A DNA stretch of 64,000 nt from Noviherbaspirillum pedocola (GTDB lineage Bacteria; Pseudomonadota; Gammaproteobacteria; Burkholderiales; Burkholderiaceae_D). A model generated the notes under the pieces. That model worked only from the letters and a program-made list of their open reading frames with translations. It made no database searches and was not told the DNA's origin. This document shows, piece by piece, positions 17,937 through 27,900 of the stretch (its first letter is position 1; each line of letters begins with the position of its first letter). The position numbers and the translations under genes are program-made. The stretch is from contig NZ_JAEPBG010000001.1 of the NCBI RefSeq assembly GCF_016632335.1, forward strand, positions 930,001-994,000. Direction: 5' to 3'.

Positions 17937-19667
17937 ATGTCCACAAAAAATTTTCAGTCGGCCGCATCAACTCGGTCGATTTTTTCTACCAGTCGCGCGC
18001 ATTTATTACTTCTTCCCGTCCTCCTTGCGCTTTTCTCAATTGCTTTTTTGCGCACAGCCTGGGTTGCAGAAGACGCTTTCATCACGTTTCGGACGATTGA
18101 TAATGCGCTTCACGGCTTGGGGCTAACTTGGAACCCGGGGGACCGAGTACAAACCTATACCCATCCGCTATGGCTCTGCCTATTGCTACCTATTATTGGG
18201 CTTTTCAACGATCCCTTTTACGTTAGTCTGATTACAAGTTATTTATTGCTGCTTACTACGCTCATCATTCTGTTCCGGACAATCAATGAACGAAGCATTT
18301 CCGGATTGATGGTAATAGCATCATTGCTGTGGTCACGTTCCTTTATCGACTACTCAAGCTCAGGCCTCGAAAACCCTCTTACCCACGCGCTTCTCGCTGG
18401 GTACGTTTTTGTGTGGACCAGAGACCCGGATTTTCGATATAGACCATTCCTCTTATCCGGCATCATTTCCGCATTGTTCCTCACACGTCCAGACGCAATC
18501 GTACTTGTGACACCGAGTTTCATTTTTTATCTGTGGAGCATGCGTCGGCGCATAAAACAGCATTTTTTGATGGTCCTCGTTGGCACCCTTCCGGCAATTC
18601 TATGGATTGCATTTTCACTCTTTTACTATGGCACTCCTGTACCAAACACGGCTCTAGCCAAGGTCCAAACGGGAAACAGTTTTCTCCACAATTTAATTCA
18701 AGCATATTACTATCATGAATGGGCGCTGCAAAATGACCCGGGTACTCTTTTGTTGGTCATCGCAGGCATTATTCTCGGCATATCTGGCAGTGCTCGTCTG
18801 CGCCCTATCGCATTCGGACTCCTGCTCTGGGAGGCATATCTTTCTTATGTAGGAGCCGACTATATGGGTGGGCGTTTTTTCAGTGGCGCGGTATTGGTGG
18901 CCACAGCGTTGATCGCCATCTATGTAAAGAAGCAGCCTAACCAGAGGATCGTTTGGGGCATCGCTCTTACGTTGATATTTACGTCCGGCATACTGAAATG
19001 GACGCTGTTTTCCTCAACCCATTATGAGCAAAGCGCCTTCTCGGCCGGCGGGATCGCAGACGAACGCGGCTTTTACTACCGAGCACTTGGCCTGATCCCT
19101 TCCATCAGGCGTGGCACATGGGAATCCCATATTTGGTTGCAAGAGGGAAAATTCCTACGTGCATATACAGGGTGGTACACCCGCTGCAATATTGGAATGG
19201 CCGGATACATGGCAGGCCCAAATGTTAAATGGGTTGATCCACTGGGTCTGGCTGATCCCTTGCTGGCTCGACTTCCTTCACGCAGAAATGCTCGCGTCGG
19301 CCACTATGAACGCGCATTCCCAGCCGGTTATCTGCAATCTTTAGTAGTAAATAAAAACCTCGTCCGGGATCCTAAAATCGCTGCGCTGGAGGCAGATGTC
19401 GGCAAGGCTGTACGCGCACCGCTATTTTCTGCCGGAAGGCTAAGTGCGATTTGGCGGCTGAACACGGGCTATCACTCGCGTGCTGCGGACAACTTCAATC
19501 GGGAAGCGATTGGTTTGCCAGGGATACCAGTCAAGACATTTTCCAAAATTTCCTGCTATGGACTTCCGCCTGCGGAAGAAGCAACTTGGCAGCTCGCAGG
19601 CTCGCCGGTTACTGCGATGCGCGTGACTTTCCCTGATTTCTTGTCTGGCGCCGCGCCTACAAAATAG
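17937..19667 (+). CDS. AftB-like GT-C membrane glycosyltransferase
   Basis: This 576-residue protein has about nine hydrophobic helices and a soluble C-terminal part (about 370-576). After the first helix it carries AEDAFITFRTIDNALHGLGL followed by TWNPGDRVQTYTHPLW. The DDAYI-like acidic pair and the GxGLxxNPGxRV.GYT.PLW pattern are typical of AftB-like arabinofuranosyltransferases and relatives with the GT-C fold. Further family loops are YSSSGLENPLTHALLAGYVF and GADYMGGRFFSG. The likely donor is a decaprenyl-phosphate sugar; the acceptor is unknown. The ATG has CAGG six bases upstream. It closes the glycosyltransferase cassette, and the next gene is on the other strand. Confidence 0.78.
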   Translation: MSTKNFQSAASTRSIFSTSRAHLLLLPVLLALFSIAFLRTAWVAEDAFITFRTIDNALHGLGLTWNPGDRVQTYTHPLWLCLLLPIIGLFNDPFYVSLITSYLLLLTTLIILFRTINERSISGLMVIASLLWSRSFIDYSSSGLENPLTHALLAGYVFVWTRDPDFRYRPFLLSGIISALFLTRPDAIVLVTPSFIFYLWSMRRRIKQHFLMVLVGTLPAILWIAFSLFYYGTPVPNTALAKVQTGNSFLHNLIQAYYYHEWALQNDPGTLLLVIAGIILGISGSARLRPIAFGLLLWEAYLSYVGADYMGGRFFSGAVLVATALIAIYVKKQPNQRIVWGIALTLIFTSGILKWTLFSSTHYEQSAFSAGGIADERGFYYRALGLIPSIRRGTWESHIWLQEGKFLRAYTGWYTRCNIGMAGYMAGPNVKWVDPLGLADPLLARLPSRRNARVGHYERAFPAGYLQSLVVNKNLVRDPKIAALEADVGKAVRAPLFSAGRLSAIWRLNTGYHSRAADNFNREAIGLPGIPVKTFSKISCYGLPPAEEATWQLAGSPVTAMRVTFPDFLSGAAPTK

Positions 19668-19802
19668 CCGTGTATGGCGGCTACGGCCGCCGTCCTCCGG
19701 GCCAAGCAGGGGTGTAGAACGGCAGAATTCGGCATGGCCGCAGTTTGGCCATTACCGTGTGGCCTCGTCCCCGCTATCAATGTCGAGGCGTGACATGCAC
19801 AT

Positions 19803-21140
19803 TTACTGTACGTTCTTGGTCGGTGCCTTCTGTCCGACCATGCCCGGCGGCGGCGCTACACCCACTCCCCGCACCAGCTCCCCCATCCCCGCCAACACCC
19901 GATACCCCCCCGCCAGCAACGCAAACTTCCCCGTCGTATAAGCCTGCCGCGCATTGAACACCTCCCCTTCCGAATTCAGCAGGTCCAACAGCGAGCGCTG
20001 CCCGATGCTGAACTGCTTCTGGTAAGCCTCGCGCGTGGCCACGCTTGCGTTCACATAGCGTTCCAGGTCGCCGATGCGCTCGCGGGCAGTGACGTTGGCG
20101 TTATAGGCAAGCGCGGCATTCTCCCGCACCTCGGTCCGAACCTGGTTCAGCACTTCGCCCGCTTCCTGCACCTGGTACCCGGTTTCGGCCACGCGCGCCG
20201 TGTCGGCGCCGGCGCGGAACAGGTTGTAGCGCAGGCGCAGCATGACACTGCGGTCATTCACCTGGCCGCGGACCAGGTCGTTGCTGCGGCTCGAAGCCAG
20301 TTCCAGGTCGACGCGCGGCGACAGCGCGGCCTTGGCGCCGGCATTGGCTGCGCTGGCTAGCGCGACATTGGCTTCGGCTGCCTTCACCGATGGATGCGCA
20401 TGCAGTGCTTCGTCGATGACCCTGGCTTCGCTGTCGGGCAGCAGCGCGTCGGGCAGCGCCGGCGCTTCCAGCGCGTTCGGCGCCTTGCCAACCAGGCGCA
20501 GATAGCTCGTCTGCGCATCGCGCAGGCTGCTCTGTTCCTGGCGCAGGCTCGCGCGCGCGAGCGCAAGGCGGGTCTCTGCCTGGTCGATGTCGGCGCGCCG
20601 GCCGACGCCGCCTTCGGCAAGGGTGCGGATCTGGCGGGAGATGCGCTCATGCGCGTCCAGGTTGTCCTGCGCTTCGGCTACTGTCTCCTCGCGCCGCAGG
20701 ACTTCGAGATAGGCGGTGACGACGCGCAGTGCCAGGTCCTCCGCGGTCGCGGCGACGTTGTAGCTGGTTGACGCTACCCGCGCTTCCTGCCTCTTCACTT
20801 CGCTTCTCACCGCGAAGCCGTCGAAGAGCATCTGCGTGAGCGTGACCGAGGCTTCGCGCCGGGTCATCAGCTGGTCGTTGACGCCGTAGATGCGGGTATC
20901 CGGACTGTCCAGCCATTCGCGGCCCCGTCCCAGGGTCACATCCACGCGCGGCAGGTAGCCGGCGCGCGCCTGCTTCACGCCTTCGCCGGCCTGTAGCCGG
21001 CGGCTGGCGGACGCGAGCACTTCGGGATTGCTGTGGATCGCCTGGTCGATAGCATCGCGCAGGGTATCCGCGACGGCGGCGCTGCATAGGGCATACGCGG
21101 CAATGAGGGCCGCCGCGGGCAAGGCTTTATTGAGTTTCAT
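19803..21140 (-). CDS. TolC-family outer-membrane channel of type I secretion
   Basis: This 445-residue protein (from the ATG at 21140) has a signal peptide (KLNKALPAAALIAAYALC, cut near AVA-DT) and two outer-membrane efflux (OEP) repeats. The N-terminal phrase DTLRDAIDQAIHSNPEVLAS and the closing FSIGQRSLLDLLNSEGEVFN are typical of the type I secretion TolC/AggA subfamily. The frame is open further upstream to 21194, but that extension has no signal peptide and I reject it. It would form the outer-membrane duct for the exporter encoded at 30921-34479 and so complete the export route for the large adhesin. A stem-loop with a T run separates it from the gene upstream, so it probably has its own promoter. 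Confidence 0.9.
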   Translation of the reverse strand: MKLNKALPAAALIAAYALCSAAVADTLRDAIDQAIHSNPEVLASASRRLQAGEGVKQARAGYLPRVDVTLGRGREWLDSPDTRIYGVNDQLMTRREASVTLTQMLFDGFAVRSEVKRQEARVASTSYNVAATAEDLALRVVTAYLEVLRREETVAEAQDNLDAHERISRQIRTLAEGGVGRRADIDQAETRLALARASLRQEQSSLRDAQTSYLRLVGKAPNALEAPALPDALLPDSEARVIDEALHAHPSVKAAEANVALASAANAGAKAALSPRVDLELASSRSNDLVRGQVNDRSVMLRLRYNLFRAGADTARVAETGYQVQEAGEVLNQVRTEVRENAALAYNANVTARERIGDLERYVNASVATREAYQKQFSIGQRSLLDLLNSEGEVFNARQAYTTGKFALLAGGYRVLAGMGELVRGVGVAPPPGMVGQKAPTKNVQ

Positions 21141-21280
21141 CGAATTCCAGTGACTTGGCGCGCCGAGCCCGGGGCATGGCCATGCAGGCTGCACTCGAAC
21201 CGGGAGAAGCGTCGCATGCGCGTCGAGCCAGGCATCATGCGGTGGCGACAGGGACGAGCCGAACGATGGTACCGCAGGGA

Positions 21281-21309
21281 AAAAATCGCTTCAATTGCTA
21301 TAGCGATTT
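21281..21309 (-). terminator. Rho-independent terminator-like hairpin between the receiver gene and tolC
   Basis: Read on the minus strand, an 8-bp stem AAATCGCT / AGCGATTT with an 11-base loop is followed directly by further T residues. It lies 41 bases after the stop of the receiver-like gene (21350). The stem is AT-rich, so strength is uncertain. Confidence 0.55.
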
Positions 21310-21349
21310 GCCGTGGGCTTTTTGACACCACGCTACGGTCATCATGTGT

Positions 21350-21769
21350 TCAATGCAGCATGCGGTCCATCACCTTGCCCAGGATCCGGCGCGGCACCCA
21401 GGCTTCGCCCTGGTCGACGCTGCGCACCGCCTTGACCAGATGCCGGTCCAGCGCGGATTGCTCCAGGTAGCCGCGCGCGCCGTGCATCAGCGCCGCGACC
21501 ATGTCTTCATCGTCCGCCGGTGAATCCGCCAGCAACACCACGCGGGTATCCGGCGAACTTTGCCGTAGCGCCTGCAGCAGCGCATCCTGCTCCTGGCCGC
21601 GCTCTCGCAAGGCCAGGAGCAGGATGCGCGGCTTGAGCGCAAGGACAGCGGACGCGGTGTCGCCGGCGCCCTGCAGCACGGTGATGCCGTCCTGGTCGCG
21701 CAGCAGCTGCTCGCAGGCCGTCATTCCACGCGGGTCCTGGCCGGCGATGGCTACCGTGATGGTCCGCAT
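21350..21769 (-). CDS. Degenerate receiver-domain protein without output domain
   Basis: This 139-residue protein resembles the receiver half of NarL/FixJ response regulators: TVAIAGQDPRGM at the N-terminus, VVLLADSPADDEDMVAALMH, GARGYLEQSA and LVKAVRSVDQGEAWVPRRIL. The position that normally holds the phosphoacceptor Asp (LLLDLR) is Ala53 (LLLALRERG), and the conserved Lys loop reads YLEQSA. The protein stops where a LuxR-type helix-turn-helix would begin. It therefore looks like a non-phosphorylated, output-less regulator or a relic. GGAGG lies 6 bases before the ATG and supports 21769 as start; the frame extends upstream but the extension is spurious. It sits between the adhesin and tolC on the same strand. 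Confidence 0.7.
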   Translation of the reverse strand: MRTITVAIAGQDPRGMTACEQLLRDQDGITVLQGAGDTASAVLALKPRILLLALRERGQEQDALLQALRQSSPDTRVVLLADSPADDEDMVAALMHGARGYLEQSALDRHLVKAVRSVDQGEAWVPRRILGKVMDRMLH

Positions 21770-21856
21770 GCGCGCCTCCGTAGTGTGCCGGCTGCCCCGA
21801 ATCGGCTCGGCCCAGGCGTCGTAGCTGGACGCGGCCCGGCAGGTGCGCAGCGCCCG

Positions 21857-21890
21857 GGACGGCGCGACAGCGTTCGCTGTCGCGCCGTCC
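21857..21890 (-). terminator. Long perfect hairpin after the adhesin gene
   Basis: A 15-bp perfect inverted repeat (GGACGGCGCGACAGC and its complement) with a GTTC loop lies 49 bases downstream of the adhesin stop codon. There is no T run on either side, so it is not a classical intrinsic terminator. It could end or stabilise the very long adhesin mRNA, or be an attenuator before the receiver-like gene. Function is inferred from position. Confidence 0.45.
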
Positions 21891-21938
21891 GCGGGATCTG
21901 CGTTGCCGCGGCGGGCCCGATCGTGCCTGCCCCCGTCA

Positions 21939-24900
21939 TCATGCGCTGGTCGGCTGCGACTGATGCAGCGGGTCGAACAGCTGCGTGGCGATGCTGGTCG
22001 GCGTGTAGGTGACCAGCGTGCCGCTGCCTGTATCCGCCGCCGCATGGAAGCTGCCCGCGTCGTACTGGCCCGTGAGCGCGATGCTCGCGGTGTGGCTGCC
22101 ATCGCTGACCGTCAGCTTGCCGCCGCTGCCGTCTGCATTCGCCGCGTAAGACAGCGACAGGCTGTCGCTGAAGTGCAGGTCGCCGAGGTCGAGCTTGTCG
22201 TTGCCGTCCATGCCGGACACGCTGCCGGTGAAGTCGAGCACATCGTCGAGCTTGAGCGTGCCCGCCGCATCGGCGGCGAAGTTGGCATGTGCCGACGAGG
22301 CCGACATGAACTCCAGCGTGCCGCTGCCGCTGATCAGGCCATGACCTTCCCCGCTGACCGGACCGAAGACCACCAGTTCCGCGCCATTGGCCCACAGCGT
22401 GCCGGTGTTGTCGACCGCGCTCATGACATGCATGCCCCCGGAGCCGACGGCTTCCAGCGTGCCGCTGTTGTGGACAGTGTTGGCGCCGGTATCGATTACC
22501 AGCGCATTGCTGCCGGTCGCAATGATGCTGCCTTCGTTCACCAGGCTCATCTGCCCTGCGCCGATCTGGCCAGCGCCGGAGATGGTGTTGTCGACGTTGT
22601 GCAGCGTGACCGCCGCGCCGGTGCCGGAGATGACATTGGCGCCGCTGTCCGACAACGTCACATGGCCGCCGCCCTGCAGCGTGATGCCATTGCCGATCAG
22701 GAGCAGATCGGTTTCGCTGCCGGCCGAGTTCAACGCGATGGTGCCGCTGTTATGGATGTCGCCAGACAGCGGCAGCATCGTGCCGTCGTCAAGCGCCATG
22801 GTGCCGGTGTTGGTCATGGTCGGCGTCTGGTCGAAGACGAAGTTGTCCGCGGTAAGCGCTGCGGCCTGCACGCCCTGCAGCGTGATGACCTGGCCGTCGC
22901 CGAGCGTAATCACCGCATTGCCGGCCGCGTCCTGCGACAGATGCGATTGCACGTCGGCGAAGCTGTGGAAGCCGGCATAGCCGATCAGGTCCACCTTGTC
23001 GGCGGCGGTGTCGAACTTGTAGATCACGTCATGACCGATGGGCTGGGCAATCACGAAGGTGTCGGCGCCGCTGGAGGCGGTGAGGTGATCGTCGCCGGAC
23101 CAGGCGAAGATGGGAGAGCCTTTGGCGTAGACCTCCATGTTGTCGGCGATGGACATGGTGGAGGTGGTGCCGTCGGCGTTGGTCCAGCTAGCACTGACGT
23201 TCAGCACAGTTGCGCCGCTAGAGCCTGAAGGCGCTATAACGGCAAGAGCACTGAGATCATCGGTTTGAATTGTCCAGCTTCCGTCTTGATGCATCGTGCC
23301 GCCGGCTAGTATCCAACCGGATGGCAAAGAAACATTGACGAGAACATCGGTTATCTCTGGTCGATGAGAAAGACCGAGATTGATAGCTTCACCAGCAATA
23401 CCGGCCGGCGCAGTCCTTGCAATGACTGTAGAGTTGCCTGCGGCATCTGTAGCGGTTATGGAGATGGAGTCGCGTGTCGCGTTGCTGCCATTGCCAGTTG
23501 TGAGGTCAACGCTACTATCAACGATAGTCCAGCTTACTCCAGCACCAGAATTTACCGTTGTCGTGCCCACGGCCGCGTTGTTTTTGGATGTGGCCGTATC
23601 AATGATTGATATCGTTCCACTCGCATTGTCCGAATAGGTTCCCTTCAATGTCCAGGTCTTACTGCTGTTTGAGTAAGTTGCACTGTTGTTCGCAAAATCT
23701 ACTGTTGGTCCAGTGGTGTCTATATGCTGCAGATTCAATGTAGCAGCCGAACTGGTATTACCGGCAGTATCAGCGATCGTTGCCGATGCCTTGATCGTTT
23801 CAGAACCGACAAACACATTCGCTTTTGCTGTATAAGTATCGGTCGCGCCATCCGATTTCAGAGTGAAGTCGCTCGCCAGCTGTGCTGACGTCAACACGAT
23901 TCCATTGACCATTACACTCACTGCTGCACCGCTATCCACCGTAAAGCCATTGTCATAGCTTGCGTTCTTGGCATTAAGTACGTCGTGTAACGTAGGCGCA
24001 GCAGGCGGCGTCGTATCCAGAGTGTAACCATGGCCAACGCCTACTGTGACATTGCCTGCCATATCAATGGTACGCACGCTCAGCACCGTACCGCTGCTGC
24101 TCAGCGCCACGTCAGCGGCGCTCCAAGTCTTACCCGATACAGTTGCGTCCACCCAAGTGCTGCCACCATCGGCCGACACCTGGACTTTTTCACCAGAGCC
24201 CAGCGTGGTGTCGAGCGTGCCGCTCACCGTCTGGCTGGCCACGCGAGTGACGAAGTCGCTGCTGCTGCTGCCGGTATCCTGGCTCAGTTCCGTTACAGTG
24301 GCCTTAGCGGTCGGCGCCGTCCTGTCGATCGTGACCGAGATGGCGTTGGTGGTCGATGGATTGCCAGCGGCGTCGGTCACGACAGCATGGAAGCTATAGT
24401 TGCCGTCCGCCAGTGCCGATTGCGATGCCGTGGTAGTCGTCCAGGTGGTACCACCATCCGTTGACTTCTCATACATCACCGATGCGCCTTGCTCCTGGCC
24501 GCTGAGGCGCAGGTTGAACGCATTATCATTGGTCAGACCGTCAGTCTGCGAGCTACCCGAATCAATTAGATTGGCGAAGCTCAGCGTACCGGCAGCTGGG
24601 GCTGTCTTGTCTAGCGTGAAGGTGATGCTGGAGCTGGCGGTATTGCCGGCAGCATCCGTATCCGTCACCACAACGGTGTGCTGGCCATTCGCTGCCGGAG
24701 CGGTATAGCTGCTCGACACCACTCCATTGTCCACTGAATAGGTGCGCGTCACTGCTTCGCTCGGCGTGCTGAACGTCAGTGATGCATCGTTCGTCAGCTT
24801 GTCCGTATGGTCACTACCGCTATCGACGCTCAGCGCGACGGTCGACGTAGCGATCGTCTTGTCCAGCGTGAAGGTGATGCTGGAGTTGGCGGTATTGCCG

Positions 24901-27900
24901 GCGGTGTCCGTGTCGACCACCTTGACCGTGTGCGGGCCGTCTGCCGTCGGTGCCGTATAGGTGCTCGTCGCCGTACCGTTGTCCACAATGTAGGTGCGTG
25001 TCACCGCTTCGCTCGGTGTGCTGAACGTCAGTGATGCATCGTTAGTCAGCCGGTCACTGCTTGAGCTTCCAGTGTCGTGGGTCAGCGCAACGGTAGGCGT
25101 AGCGATCGTCTTGTCCAGCGTGAAGGTGATGCTCGAGCTGGCGGTATTGCCGGCGGCATCCGTATCCGTCACTTGCACGGTGTGCTGGCCATCACCAGTC
25201 GGTACGGCATAGCTGCTTACCGGAGTAGCGCCGTCCACTGAATAGGTGCGCGTCACCGTTTCGCTCGGTGTGCTGAACGTCAGCGATGCATCGTTCGTCA
25301 GCTTGTCCGTATGGTCACTGCCGCTATCAGAGCTCAGCGCAACGGTCGGTGTAGCAATCGTCTTGTCCAGCGTGAAGGTAAGGCTCGAGCTTGCAGTATT
25401 GCCGGCAGTGTCCGTATCTGTCACCTGGACGACATAGGTGCCATCTACCGTCGGTGCCGTGTAGTGGTCCACCGCTGCGCCATTTACCGTAATGACGCGG
25501 CTGACATCGCCAGCAGCGGCGCTGATGTTGAGGCTGCCATTGTTGGTCAGCCTGTCGCTATCAATACCGCTATCGTGGCTCAGTGCAACGGTCGGCGTGG
25601 CAATGGTGTTGTCCAAGGTGAAGCTGATGGTCGAGCTAGCGGTATTGCCAGCGGTGTCCGTATCGACCACCTTCACCGTGTGCGGACCATCTTCCGTCGG
25701 AGCCACATAGGTGCTGACCGGAGCAGCGCCATCAATCACGTAGCTACGCGTTACATCGTTCGCCGCATCGCTAAAGGTCAGCGAGCCATCCTTCGTGATG
25801 CCATCGCTATTCGAGCTGCCCGTATCGTGGGTCAGTGCCACCGTCGGCGTAGCGATAGTGTTGTCCAGAGTGAAGCTGATGGTCGAGCTAGCGGTATTGC
25901 CAGCGGTGTCCGTATCGACCACCTTCACCGTGTGCGGACCATCTTCCGTTGGAGCGGTGTAGGTGCTGACCGGAGCAGCGCCATCAATTACATAGCTACG
26001 CGTTACATCCTTCGCCGCATCGCTGAAGGTCAGGGAGCCATCCTTCGTGATGCCATCGCTATTCGAGCTGCCCGTATCGTGGGTCAGTGCCACCGTCGGC
26101 GTAGCGATAGTGTTGTCCAGAGTGAAGCTGATGGTCGAGCTAGCGGTATTGCCAGCGGTGTCCGTATCGACCACCTTCACCGTGTGCGGACCATCTTCCG
26201 TTGGAGCGGTGTAGGTGCTGACCGGAGCAGCGCCATCAATTACATAGCTACGCGTTACATCCTTCGCCGCATCGCTGAAGGTCAGGGAGCCATCCTTCGT
26301 GATGCCATCGCTATTCGAGCTGCCCGTATCGTGGGTCAGTGCCACCGTCGGCGTAGCGATAGTGTTGTCCAGAGTGAAGCTGATGGTCGAGCTAGCGGTA
26401 TTGCCAGCGGTGTCCGTATCGACCACCTTCACCGTGTGCGGACCATCTTCCGTCGGAGCCACATAGGTGCTGACCGGAGCAGCGCCATCAATCACGTAGC
26501 TACGCGTTACATCGTTCGCCGCATCGCTAAAGGTCAGCGAGCCATCCTTCGTGATGCCGTCACTATTCGAGCTGCCCGTATCGTGGGTCAGTGCCACCGT
26601 CGGCGTAGCGATAGTGTTGTCCAGAGTGAAGCTGATGGTCGAGCTAGCGGTATTGCCAGCGGTGTCCGTATCGACCACCTTCACCGTGTGCGGACCATCT
26701 TCCGTCGGAGCCACATAGGTGCTGACCGGAGCAGCGCCATCAATCACGTAGCTACGCGTTACATCGTTCGCCGCATCGCTAAAGGTCAGCGAGCCATCCT
26801 TCGTGATGCCGTCACTATTCGAGCTGCCCGTATCGTGGGTCAGTGCCACCGTCGGCGTAGCGATAGTGTTGTCCAGAGTGAAGCTGATGGTCGAGCTAGC
26901 GGTATTGCCAGCGGTGTCCGTATCGACCACCTTCACCGTGTGCGGACCATCTTCCATCGGAGCCACATAGGTGCTGACCGGAGCAGCGCCATCAATCACG
27001 TAGCTACGCGTTACATCGTTCGCCGCATCGCTAAAGGTCAGCGAGCCATCCTTCGTGATGCCATCGCTATTCGAGCTGCCCGTATCGTGGGTCAGTGCAA
27101 CCGTCGGCGTGGCGATGGTGTTGTCCAGAGTGAAGCTGACGGTCGAGCTAGCGGTATTGCCAGCGGTGTCCGTATCAAACACTTTCACCGTGTGCGGGCC
27201 ATCTTCCATCGGAGCGATGTAGCTGTCAGCCGCTTTCCCATCGATCACGTAGCTGCGCGTTACATCCTTCGCCGCATCGCTAAAGGTCAGCGAGCCATCC
27301 TTCGTGATGCCGTCACTATTCGAGCTGCCTGTATCGTGGGTCAGTGCAACGGTCGGCGTGGCAATGGTGTTGTCCAGGGTGAAGCTGACGGTCGAGCTAG
27401 CGGTATTGCCAGCCGTATCCGTATCAACCACTTTCACCGTGTGCGGACCATCTTCCATCGGGGCGGTATAGGTGCTGACTGGAGCAGCGCCATCGATCAC
27501 GTAGCTGCGCGTTACATCTTTCGCCGCATCGCTAAAGGTCAGCGAGCCATCCTTCGTGATGCCGTCGCTATTCGAGCTGCCCGTATCGTGGGTCAGTGCA
27601 ACGGTCGGCGTGGCGATGGTGTTGTCCAGGGTGAAGCTGATGGTCGAGCTAGCGGTATTGCCAGCCGTATCCGTATCAACCACTTTCACCGTGTGCGGAC
27701 CATCTTCCATCGGGGCGGTATAGGTGCTGACCGGAGCAGCGCCATCGATCACATAGCTGCGCGTTACATCCTTCGCCGCATCGCTGAAGGTCAGGGAGCC
27801 ATCCTTCGTGATGCCGTCGCTATTCGAGCTGCCTGTATCGTGGGTTAGTGCAACCGTCGGCGTGGCAATTGTCGTATCGATGGTCAGTGACAGCGTTTGC

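Noticed and set aside
19676-19691. Short GGCGGC-TACG-GCCGCC hairpin after the AftB-like gene
   Set aside because: The stem is short and no T run follows, so I do not call it a terminator.
25311-27848. 845-codon open frame on the + strand opposite the adhesin repeats
   Set aside because: It arises because the 252-bp period keeps every frame open in all units. The product is repetitive, Arg- and His-rich and has no start signal.
25606-27873. Possible CRISPR array or satellite
   Set aside because: The repeats are 252 bp, have no spacers and stay in frame inside a protein; there are no cas genes.
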